Positions 8,336 through 15,991 of a stretch of DNA of 64,000 nucleotides are shown in pieces. The notes under the pieces are model-generated. The model was not told the origin of the DNA and did not search any database. It saw only the letters and a program-made list of their open reading frames with translations. Position numbers and translations under genes: made by a program. The stretch spans positions 496,001 to 560,000 of the forward strand of contig NZ_LVJI01000001.1 of the NCBI RefSeq assembly GCF_001637225.1, read 5' to 3'. Source of the DNA: Paenibacillus antarcticus. Lineage in GTDB: Bacteria; Bacillota; Bacilli; Paenibacillales; Paenibacillaceae. The stretch's first letter is position 1. The number at the start of each line of letters is the position of its first letter.

Positions 8336-9034
8336 TTAGAATGCGTCTTTATCTCCAAATAGCATTCGTATGGTTTTGAAAATAATTCTGAGATCATATG
8401 TAATACTTCTTCGATCTATATATCGAATATCTAGTTCTACCATCCTCTCAAATCCAACATTATTTCTTCCGCTCACCTGCCAAAGACCTGTACAACCTGG
8501 TGTTACGCGAAGCCTTTGTTTATCATATGAGGAATAATCTGCAACTTCTCTCACAAGTGGTGGTCTAGGTCCCACCAGGCTCATATCTCCACGTATTACG
8601 TTCCATAATTGAGGTAATTCATCCACACTTGTTTTTCGGATAAACTTCCCTATTCTAGTGATACGGGGATCATTCTTCATCTTAAACATCGCACCACTAA
8701 CCTCGTTCTGATCGAGTAACTCTTCAAGCAACTCTTCAGCATTTGAGACCATCGACCTGAATTTGAACATATGAAAATTCTTTTCGTTCTTACCTACTCT
8801 GATTTGATGAAAGAACACAGGACCCCTTGGATCCTCTAATTTGATAAGCAATGCAACAATAGCAAACAATGGAGACAATAGGAGTAGTCCAAATATTGCT
8901 CCCATCACATCCATAATTCTCTTTACGAATAAATACGATTTAGCCGATCGAGAATGATTAGGTACGACATGTGGATAAACCACTTTTTTTTCAAGGAGTA
9001 TTTTACCTTCATTGTTTTGAGATGTTGGAATCAT
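8336..9034 (-). CDS. initiating sugar transferase (polyprenyl-phosphate hexose-1-phosphate transferase)
   Basis: Monotopic phosphoglycosyl transferase (bacterial sugar transferase family), 232 residues, which transfers a sugar-1-phosphate from a nucleotide sugar to undecaprenyl phosphate to start a glycan. One re-entrant hydrophobic helix covers about residues 38-62. The conserved blocks are HQIRVGKNEKNFHMFKFRSM, NDPRITRIGKFIRKTSVDEL (Asp-Glu pair), PQLWNVIRGDMSLVGPRPP and VTPGCTGLWQVSGRNN. The protein is the short form without an N-terminal membrane bundle. It is the first gene of the glycan operon and its leader contains the structured element at 9130-9245. The start is ATG behind GAGGAGAG. 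Confidence 0.95.
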   Translation of the reverse strand: MIPTSQNNEGKILLEKKVVYPHVVPNHSRSAKSYLFVKRIMDVMGAIFGLLLLSPLFAIVALLIKLEDPRGPVFFHQIRVGKNEKNFHMFKFRSMVSNAEELLEELLDQNEVSGAMFKMKNDPRITRIGKFIRKTSVDELPQLWNVIRGDMSLVGPRPPLVREVADYSSYDKQRLRVTPGCTGLWQVSGRNNVGFERMVELDIRYIDRRSITYDLRIIFKTIRMLFGDKDAF

Positions 9035-9129
9035 TTATACTCTCCTCTATCCATTTTATTTATTTGAAGGCATGAGTTGTATTGGTTTATATGAAAGTAA
9101 ACCCTCACAAATCTTACCTTCAATATGTA

Positions 9130-9245
9130 AAGGTGGGCATTCAACCCATCCTCACTCCACACCCTTGATGATTCACATCTAAGGTCCGGGGACCCACAGT
9201 ATGACCGAGTACCTACATTGATAGAGGTATAGTAGGCATTACCTA
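9130..9245 (-). ncRNA. structured leader RNA, candidate EAR (epsC-type) antitermination element
   Basis: On the minus strand, about 100-210 bases before the sugar-transferase start, the sequence has several hairpins close together: GGTCCCCGGACC, GATGTGAATCATC and TGGGTTGAATGCCCA, and GTGGG before the first can pair with CCCAC at the end. CCTAC/GTAGG can form a further helix at the 5' side. A compact multi-hairpin element in front of an exopolysaccharide operon of a Bacillales genome is the setting of EAR, an RNA that lets polymerase read through terminators in eps/capsule operons. The identification is inference; a covariance search with the Rfam epsC (EAR) model would settle it. Alternatives are another cis-regulatory RNA or unstructured leader. 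Confidence 0.5.
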
Positions 9246-9563
9246 TAATTACACTACAACGCTGCTATTTATTACTCCCCATAGTAATAAGGAATTTCTT
9301 TTTAGCTTTAACGTCATCCTTCCTTATTCTAGTAGTCATAGCCAGTGTAGGAATTTAAGCATGGGTCATGATTCGCCACAATTTCTTCCGAATGATAACT
9401 ACATATTCCTTTAATTCCATTCGTCGGTCCTCCTATATATTTTCGAATCTCCACAACAGACCTCATCCATTTAAAATTTATGTAATTTTTGGGTTTATTG
9501 TCCTAATGCACAATGTGACAATTTATAGTAAAATAAAATTAGCTGTATTTAAATTCTTACTTT
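9246..9563. other. AT-rich intergenic region
   Basis: About 320 bases between the leader RNA of the glycan operon and the end of the PilZ-like gene. It should contain the promoter of the glycan operon, but no convincing -35/-10 pair was identified. Short open frames here lack ribosome binding sites and family features. Confidence 0.4.
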
Positions 9564-9968
9564 TCATATAGATAAGTTGATATTCCTATGTATGCCGTGT
9601 TTGTTTTTTGTGATTAAGAAATAATTTAAATTTATTAACATTTTTTTTAAAAGACTCATATTATATAACTTATGCTCTTTAATATCAGGTAATTTAACTC
9701 GATATTGAAACATATTTTCATATAATCCTTTAGCTTCTATTTTTCCAGAGAGCTTAACTTTAGAACTGGAATCCTCAATATCAAATCCAAAGACGACATT
9801 GTTTATCATCGGTAAATCTAGATCACTTAAGAAACATAATGAGTTGTTACCTAACTCCATTAAGAATATCGGACGTCTTTTGCTGTTCACCTTATTGCCT
9901 CTCACTTCTCTAATATAAATATGTGCTTTTAGAGTAAGATTGGCCCAATCATTGACATTGGAATTCAT
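9564..9968 (-). CDS. PilZ-like domain protein (degenerate)
   Basis: Protein of about 135 residues. The middle shows the beta-barrel rhythm of PilZ domains: KRRPIFLMELGNNSLCFLSD, LPMINNVVFGFDIED, KLSGKIEAKGLYENMFQYRV. In PilZ proteins that bind cyclic di-GMP, an RxxxR motif precedes a (D/N)xSxxG motif; here the first is at most KRR and the second reads ELGNNSLCF, so binding is doubtful. The start is taken at ATG 9968, which has AAAAGGAATG upstream; the frame continues upstream without such a signal. It lies between the glycan operon and the XRE regulator, with two operator-like boxes in front, so a role in controlling surface glycan is possible but not shown. Confidence 0.62.
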   Translation of the reverse strand: MNSNVNDWANLTLKAHIYIREVRGNKVNSKRRPIFLMELGNNSLCFLSDLDLPMINNVVFGFDIEDSSSKVKLSGKIEAKGLYENMFQYRVKLPDIKEHKLYNMSLLKKMLINLNYFLITKNKHGIHRNINLSI

Positions 9969-10031
9969 AACTTCATTCCTTTTTAATAGTTTGTGATGTT
10001 TAAAGATAATGAATTGGGGTAATATACTAAT

Positions 10032-10078
10032 GATACAATATGTATCTCTTGGTTCTAATTTACGATACATATTGTATC
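10032..10078. promoter_or_regulatory. paired operator boxes of the XRE-type repressor
   Basis: GATACAATATGTATC at 10032-10046 and its exact reverse complement GATACATATTGTATC at 10064-10078. Each box is itself nearly palindromic, and the centres are 32 bp apart, about three helical turns. They lie between the divergent PilZ-like and XRE genes. Xre-type repressors such as that of PBSX bind boxes of similar GATACA...TGTATC form, so autoregulation plus control of the divergent gene is likely. Confidence 0.75.
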
Positions 10079-10171
10079 GTGTCAAGACTTAAATTAACTG
10101 TTTCTTTTTTGCTTCCAATTTCATTAGACCATTGAAAGAACTAGATAAGATCGCCAACAGGAGGGAAATTC

Positions 10172-10540
10172 ATGAATCACCAGAATCGCATAGCGGAATT
10201 ACGTGAGGGAAGAGGATTGACACAAGAAGAGGTAGCACAATCTATTGGTATTACGAGAGCTTCCCTTTCCCATTACGAGAAAAATCGGCGTAAGCCCGAT
10301 TTCGAGATATTAACCAAACTCGCTGATGTGTTCGGTGTGTCTATTGATTACCTGATTGGCCGAACCACCCATTCTGAAGTCGTAATGGATGACGACGTAA
10401 GGCATTTCGTAGATGATTTGGAGCTATCTGATGATAAGCTTTTGGAAAGATTTAATCTTACGATTGATGGGCGTAGTATTTCGGAGGAAGAAGCTAAACG
10501 CTTTATTGCTTTTATTCGTATGGAACGGAATATGAAATAA
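10172..10540 (+). CDS. XRE family transcriptional regulator
   Basis: DNA-binding regulator of 122 residues. Residues 7-62 form a classic HTH_3 domain (RIAELREGRGLTQEEVAQSI, ITRASLSHYEKNRRKPDFEI, LTKLADVFGVSIDYLIGR). The C-terminal half is helical, with an acidic stretch (VVMDDDVRHFVDDLEL) and SEEEAKRFIAFIRMERN, likely for dimerisation or a ligand. The ribosome binding site is AGGAGGG. The two perfect operator-like boxes upstream are its probable targets. No phage genes are nearby, so it is more likely a domesticated regulator of the adjacent PilZ-like/glycan region than part of a prophage. Confidence 0.93.
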   Translation: MNHQNRIAELREGRGLTQEEVAQSIGITRASLSHYEKNRRKPDFEILTKLADVFGVSIDYLIGRTTHSEVVMDDDVRHFVDDLELSDDKLLERFNLTIDGRSISEEEAKRFIAFIRMERNMK

Positions 10541-10550
10541 GTTCCTAATC

Positions 10551-10600
10551 AAAAAAGCCTTAGTACCCAAATTGATTTCTTTGGGTACTAAGGCTTTTTT
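10551..10600 (+). terminator. intrinsic terminator of the XRE gene
   Basis: Perfect 21-bp stem around an 8-base loop (10551-10571 with 10580-10600), ending in six T. The A-rich left arm makes it usable in the other direction too, for the 48-codon gene. Confidence 0.93.
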
Positions 10601-10624
10601 GATTTTATTTTTTGAATAAATCCG

Positions 10625-10771
10625 TCACTTATGCTGTGCGCCTATGTAGTCTTTCCATTTTTCAGGAGGAATACCACATTGTTTCATAATGTTAAGAATG
10701 TCTACACGTACCTTCTTAGGTAGCTCACGGTTGGATCCTACTTCGGTTCCTACCTCTCTTGTTTCCTTCAT
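10625..10771 (-). CDS. small hypothetical protein, 48 residues
   Basis: Short gene encoding MKETREVGTEVGSNRELPKK, then VRVDILNIMKQCGIPPEKWK and DYIGAQHK. It has a TGAGGT ribosome binding site 9 bases before ATG and is followed by the stem-loop at 10551-10600. The composition (charged, one amphipathic helix around VRVDILNIMKQC, a single Cys, no membrane segment) is that of a real small protein. It lies downstream of gltB on the same strand but behind a strong terminator, so it is probably expressed on its own. No family was recognised. Confidence 0.65.
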   Translation of the reverse strand: MKETREVGTEVGSNRELPKKVRVDILNIMKQCGIPPEKWKDYIGAQHK

Positions 10772-10916
10772 TAAAGATAACCTCACTCTATTTTTCATTG
10801 TTAGTATCCAGCCCGCACAGCCAATTCACTACTTAATTAGTATTATATATTAACCTTTTTTTTTATGTTGTCGTCTTGTGTTATTTTTATAAAATAATAG
10901 AGTTCTTATTTTGTCG

Positions 10917-10967
10917 AAAAAAAACTTACTTACAGGGCTCTCAAACCATGCCCAGTAAATAAGTTTT
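10917..10967 (-). terminator. terminator of gltB
   Basis: On the minus strand, 18-base arms (10950-10967 and 10921-10938, two mismatches) around an 11-base loop are followed by a run of T. It lies 58 bp behind the gltB stop. Confidence 0.88.
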
Positions 10968-11024
10968 ATTCTAGATCCGGTATACATTTTCATGTCGTGA
11001 CAATTCATCTATAGCTTGTTGAAT

Positions 11025-14000
11025 TTAGTTACCACCAGAACGTGCAAGTTCACGCATATTCGCTTCGAATGCTGCTAGAAGCGCAACTTCTCCCGTCAAT
11101 CCACTCGCATGAACCTTCTCAATCTGCTGCGTCATCTTTTTATAATCTTTCGGAATAACGCGTACGAACCTACCCAGACTCTCTGTCCAATGATCTAATA
11201 CCCATTGTCCTTTGGTACTTTGCGTATAGGAAGCATGATTGAGAATCATCCCGCGTAACTCTTCCACTTCTGTTGCATTTTCTACCCGTTCAAGTAATAC
11301 CATTTCTAGATTACATCGATCAATAAAGGTACCGTCATGGTCGTAGACATAAGCAATACCACCTGACATCCCTGCTGCAAAGTTACGTCCAGTCTCACCA
11401 AGTACAACGACACGTCCACCCGTCATATACTCACAACCATGATCGCCTACACCCTCTACGACCACATTGACTCCAGAATTACGAACAGCGAATCGTTCAC
11501 CCGCAATCCCACGGATATAGGCTTCACCACTAGTTCCACCATAAAATGCTGTGTTACCAATAATAATATTCTCTTCCGCTTTAAAAGTAGACTTCGGTGA
11601 AGGCTTCACAATCAATTTACCTCCAGAGAGACCTTTACCAACGTAATCATTTGAGTCACCTTCTACAGTCAAGGTTACTCCCTTCGGTACAAATGCACCA
11701 AAACTTTGACCTGCTGTTCCTAGGAAGGTAAATTGAATGGTATCATTCGGCAGACCAACAGCTCCATATTTACGTGTAATTTCACTTCCAAGTATCGTTC
11801 CAACAGCGCGGTTAACATTCGTAATCGGAAGAACACCTTGTACAGCCGTTCCATTCTCTAAGGCTGGTGCTGCAAGATCTAACAACTGCTGAATATCTAG
11901 TGTTTCATCTAAGCCATGATTCTGCTGTTTACTATTGAATCGGGTGCTACCTTCAGGAAGGGTAGGTGAATGAAGTAGAACAGACAAGTCGATTCCTTCC
12001 TTCTTCCAATGACCCACTGCCTTAATTTCATCCAGACAATCTGTACGGCCTACCATTTCTTGAATGGTACGGAAACCAAGACCAGCCATGATCTCACGTA
12101 AATCTTGAGCAACAAATGTCATAAAGTTAACTACATGTGCTGGATCTCCCGTGAAATTCTTACGTAACTCTGGGTTCTGAGTAGCGACCCCTACCGGACA
12201 CGTATCCATTTGACATACACGCATCATAATACATCCAAGAGCGACTAGTGGTGCAGTAGCGAATCCGTATTCTTCTGCCCCTAATAACACAGCAACAGCT
12301 AAATCACGTCCATTCAGCATTTTACCATCTGTTTCAAGAACAACACGATCACGCAAATTATTTAGAATGAGTGTCTGATGTGTCTCTGCAAGCCCAAGCT
12401 CCCATGGAAGTCCAGCATGACGGATGGAACCTTGTGGTGATGCACCTGTCCCGCCATCATATCCACTTACAAGGATAATGTCCGCACGTCCTTTAGCCAC
12501 ACCTGCAGCAATCGTTCCGACACCAACTTCAGATACTAATTTCACGTTAATACTCGCACGTGGATTAGCGTTCTTAAGATCATAGATCAATTCCGCTAAA
12601 TCTTCGATCGAATAAATATCATGATGGGGTGGTGGAGAAATCAGGCCTACACCTGGTGTAGATCCACGAACTTCTGCTACCCAAGGATATACCTTACGAC
12701 CTGGAAGCTGCCCGCCTTCTCCCGGCTTAGCTCCTTGAGCCATCTTGATCTGAATCTCATCTGCATTAACTAGATAATTCGACGTTACGCCAAATCGCCC
12801 TGAAGCAACCTGTTTAATAGCACTACGACGAGAATCTCCATTGGCATCTGGAATATATCGAGCCGGATCCTCTCCGCCTTCTCCCGTGTTACTCTTTCCA
12901 CCGATACGATTCATCCCAATGGCTAAACTTTCATGCGCCTCTTTACTAATTGAACCGAATGACATTGCCCCTGTCTTGAACCGTTTCATGATAGATTCTA
13001 CAGATTCAACTTCATCAATAGATATTGCATCACCTACTGGCTTCAATTCGAGCAGTGAACGAATGGTCATACGTTGTTCATTCTCACCTTGAACGAGGCT
13101 CGCATATTTTTTATAAAGACCGTAATCATTTGTACGAACCGATTGTTGTAGCAAATGTATGGTTTGAGGGTTGAAGAGATGCTCCTCCCCATCTTTACGC
13201 CATTGATATTCCCCACCAGAATCCAGTTCTTTATCATTTCCATCCTTATCCGTAAATGCACGATTATGATGGATTAGTGTCTCTTTAGCTACCTCTTCTA
13301 GACCGATACCCTCGATCCGTGAAGGTGTACGTGTAAAGTACTTATCTACAAAATCCGAATTCAATCCAACGGCTTCAAAAATCTGTGCACCGCGATATGA
13401 TTGAATCGTTGAGATACCCATTTTAGATAATACTTTAACTACGCTTTTCGTCGCAGCTTTAATATAATTCTTCACAGCTTTCTCATGTGAAATACCACGT
13501 AACATCCCTTGGCCGATCATATCATCCAAGCTCTCAAATGCAAGATATGGATTTACTGCACTTACACCGTATCCTAATAGAAGAGCGTAATGATGTACTT
13601 CACGAGGTTCACCCGATTCCAATAGAATACTAACCATCGTCCGAGTACCCTGACGGATCAAATGATGATGTAGACAAGATACCGCAAGGAGTGCGGGAAG
13701 TGCTGCATTATCTTTGTCGACACCTCGGTCAGAAAGAATAAGAATATTATGACCCTTATCAATAACACGATCAGCCGCTTTGCAGAGTACCTCTAATGCT
13801 TCACGCATACCTTCTGCTCCATCAGCAGCAGCAAATAGCGTTGGGATGGTCATGGATTTGAACCCTGGACGATGCACATGACGGATTTTACCGAAGTCTT
13901 CATTCGATAATACCGGTGTATCTAGACGAATCTGGCGACAACTTTCCGGTTCTGGATGCAACATATTACGTTCTGGTCCAATCGTTGTTCCAGTAGACGT

Positions 14001-15623
14001 AATGATCTCCTCACGAATCGCATCAATAGGAGGATTGGTTACTTGCGCGAACATTTGTTTGAAATAATTATACAGACGTTGAGGGCGTTCTGAGAATACA
14101 GCCAAAGGAGCATCGTAACCCATCGATGCAATTGCTTCAGCCCCTGTGGAAGCCATGGGTTCCAGAACTTTACGAAGCTCTTCAAAAGTATAACCAAACG
14201 ACTGCTGTAATTGTTGAACATTATCATGCTTAGGATTCGGAAGCTCTGGTGCATCTGGTAACTCATCCAGATTAATCAAATGCTCATCCAACCACGCACG
14301 ATAAGGCTTCTCAGCGGCAATTTCAGCTTTCACTTCCTCATCAGAAATGATTCTGCCTTGCTTCGTATCTACCAATAACATACGTCCTGGACGTAACCGA
14401 TCTTTGTAGAGGATATCTTCAGCTGGAATATCCAATACGCCTGCTTCAGAAGATAATACGATTAGATCATTCTTCGTTACATAATAACGGGCTGGGCGTA
14501 GTCCATTCCGATCAAGCATGGCACCAATCTGTATACCATCGGAGAATCCCATGGCTGCTGGTCCATCCCAAGGCTCCATAAGCGTACTATGATATTCATA
14601 GAAAGCCTTTCTTGTATCATCCATCGTCTCGTGGTTATTCCAAGGTTCAGGAACCATCATCATCGCTACATGTGGTAACGAACGTCCACTCAAATATAAG
14701 AACTCAAACGTATTGTCAAACATCGCTGTATCTGAACCATCGGGATTGATAACAGGCTTCACTTTCTCCAGATCATCACCGAACACTTCGCTTGCAAAAA
14801 GAGACTGACGTGCATGCATCCAATTCACATTACCACGAAGTGTATTAATCTCTCCGTTATGAATCATATAACGATAGGGATGGGCGCGTTCCCAACTCGG
14901 AAACGTATTCGTGCTGAATCGAGAATGGATCAGGCCGATAGCAGATTCAAACAATTCATTCTGTAGATCAACGTAGAACTGACCTACTTGAATCGTCGTT
15001 AACATACCCTTATATACAATTTTACGGCAAGAAATACTGGTTAAATAGAAGCTTTCGTCTTCTTCATTACCACTATAACGGGTAGCTAATTCAATCCGTC
15101 TACCAATCACATACAACTTCCGTTCAAACGCCATTTCATCTTGCAATGCACGATTACGACCAATAAACACCTGACGTACAAAGGGTTTAGCATCCTTAGC
15201 CGACTTACCAAGTGTATCGTCTACTGTGGGAACGTCACGAAATCCTAGAAAAGTCTGACCTTCCTCAGCTATAATAGCTTTTAGTTTATTCTCATGAGCT
15301 TCACGGATCAACGGATCTTGGGAGAGAAAGATCATCCCTACACCATAATGTCCTGGACCCGGAAGACTAAATCCTAATTTTGTTGCTTCCGCCTCGAAAA
15401 AACGATGTGGAATTTGTACCATGATACCGGCACCATCACCTGAGTTCGGTTCACTTCCCTGTCCACCACGATGTTCCATGTTAACTAGCATAGTCAAAGC
15501 TTGACTTACAATTTCGTGAGAGGCTTTCCCCTTAATATTAGCTACAAATCCCATTCCACATGCATCTTTTTCATGTTGTGGATCGTAGAGTCCCTGTTTC
15601 GGCGGGAGCGCTGTATGTCTCAT
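11025..15623 (-). CDS. gltB: glutamate synthase, large subunit
   Basis: Makes two glutamates from glutamine and 2-oxoglutarate, 1532 residues from ATG 15623. The glutaminase domain is first: the mature enzyme begins at Cys22 in KDACGMGF, after removal of a propeptide. It is followed by the central domain, the FMN/synthase domain ([50 protein letters not shown]), the 3Fe-4S cluster Cys set ([15 protein letters not shown]) and the C-terminal beta-helix ([20 protein letters not shown]). The ATG is preferred because AAAGG lies 10 bases upstream; an in-frame TTG at 15632 overlaps that site. The small subunit gltD is not adjacent, although the enzyme needs it or another electron donor. Neither gltC nor other nitrogen genes are nearby. 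Confidence 0.97.
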   Translation of the reverse strand: MRHTALPPKQGLYDPQHEKDACGMGFVANIKGKASHEIVSQALTMLVNMEHRGGQGSEPNSGDGAGIMVQIPHRFFEAEATKLGFSLPGPGHYGVGMIFLSQDPLIREAHENKLKAIIAEEGQTFLGFRDVPTVDDTLGKSAKDAKPFVRQVFIGRNRALQDEMAFERKLYVIGRRIELATRYSGNEEDESFYLTSISCRKIVYKGMLTTIQVGQFYVDLQNELFESAIGLIHSRFSTNTFPSWERAHPYRYMIHNGEINTLRGNVNWMHARQSLFASEVFGDDLEKVKPVINPDGSDTAMFDNTFEFLYLSGRSLPHVAMMMVPEPWNNHETMDDTRKAFYEYHSTLMEPWDGPAAMGFSDGIQIGAMLDRNGLRPARYYVTKNDLIVLSSEAGVLDIPAEDILYKDRLRPGRMLLVDTKQGRIISDEEVKAEIAAEKPYRAWLDEHLINLDELPDAPELPNPKHDNVQQLQQSFGYTFEELRKVLEPMASTGAEAIASMGYDAPLAVFSERPQRLYNYFKQMFAQVTNPPIDAIREEIITSTGTTIGPERNMLHPEPESCRQIRLDTPVLSNEDFGKIRHVHRPGFKSMTIPTLFAAADGAEGMREALEVLCKAADRVIDKGHNILILSDRGVDKDNAALPALLAVSCLHHHLIRQGTRTMVSILLESGEPREVHHYALLLGYGVSAVNPYLAFESLDDMIGQGMLRGISHEKAVKNYIKAATKSVVKVLSKMGISTIQSYRGAQIFEAVGLNSDFVDKYFTRTPSRIEGIGLEEVAKETLIHHNRAFTDKDGNDKELDSGGEYQWRKDGEEHLFNPQTIHLLQQSVRTNDYGLYKKYASLVQGENEQRMTIRSLLELKPVGDAISIDEVESVESIMKRFKTGAMSFGSISKEAHESLAIGMNRIGGKSNTGEGGEDPARYIPDANGDSRRSAIKQVASGRFGVTSNYLVNADEIQIKMAQGAKPGEGGQLPGRKVYPWVAEVRGSTPGVGLISPPPHHDIYSIEDLAELIYDLKNANPRASINVKLVSEVGVGTIAAGVAKGRADIILVSGYDGGTGASPQGSIRHAGLPWELGLAETHQTLILNNLRDRVVLETDGKMLNGRDLAVAVLLGAEEYGFATAPLVALGCIMMRVCQMDTCPVGVATQNPELRKNFTGDPAHVVNFMTFVAQDLREIMAGLGFRTIQEMVGRTDCLDEIKAVGHWKKEGIDLSVLLHSPTLPEGSTRFNSKQQNHGLDETLDIQQLLDLAAPALENGTAVQGVLPITNVNRAVGTILGSEITRKYGAVGLPNDTIQFTFLGTAGQSFGAFVPKGVTLTVEGDSNDYVGKGLSGGKLIVKPSPKSTFKAEENIIIGNTAFYGGTSGEAYIRGIAGERFAVRNSGVNVVVEGVGDHGCEYMTGGRVVVLGETGRNFAAGMSGGIAYVYDHDGTFIDRCNLEMVLLERVENATEVEELRGMILNHASYTQSTKGQWVLDHWTESLGRFVRVIPKDYKKMTQQIEKVHASGLTGEVALLAAFEANMRELARSGGN

Positions 15624-15921
15624 CGTTCGCAACCTTTCTATATATCATTTGAATTCACAAATAAACGAAATCAATCTTCTTTAAACATGGAATATACATC
15701 AAACTTCTGAACGTACTAAATTGGTTATGTTATTTTATCATCAAGCCAACCCTCTGTACCATTTAAACTTTTTTATAATAGTGATAAGAATTGTTTTACA
15801 TGAATGCTTTAACGCACGGAAGCCTATTTTTTAATAATTATGCATAAAATAGATTCAATATTCAATAGATTATCAAGTAGAACAGCGATAGAATTTTTCT
15901 TTCGATTATTATAGAAAACAA
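15624..15921. other. upstream region of gltB
   Basis: About 300 AT-rich bases between gltB and the terminator of the yhgE-like gene. It should hold the gltB promoter and any nitrogen control sites. No clear TGTNA-N7-TNACA (TnrA/GlnR) box or T-box was found by eye, and no gene is visible. Confidence 0.4.
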
Positions 15922-15976
15922 AAAAAAGGACCTGATCCCAAAGGTCAAATTTCTGACTTTTGGGACCATTCCTTTT
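15922..15976 (-). terminator. terminator of the YhgE/Pip-like gene
   Basis: Imperfect stem on the minus strand, pairing AAAGGA...TCCTTT outside and TCCCAAA...TTTGGGA inside, followed by eight T. Confidence 0.87.
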
Positions 15977-15991
15977 ATCATATGCCCTACA

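Noticed and set aside
9130..9245. Cyclic di-GMP-I, THF or cyclic di-AMP riboswitch in the glycan leader
   Set aside because: The core conserved strings of these riboswitches as I know them were not found; an EAR-like element fits the context better.
9368..9571. 67-codon plus-strand frame in the gap before the PilZ-like gene
   Set aside because: No ribosome binding site, AT-rich composition, no recognisable pattern.
10172..10540. XRE regulator as a sign of a prophage
   Set aside because: No integrase, structural or lysis genes and no attachment-site repeats were found around it.
12841..13092. 83-codon plus-strand frame within gltB
   Set aside because: It lies wholly opposite the conserved synthase domain of gltB and has no independent support.
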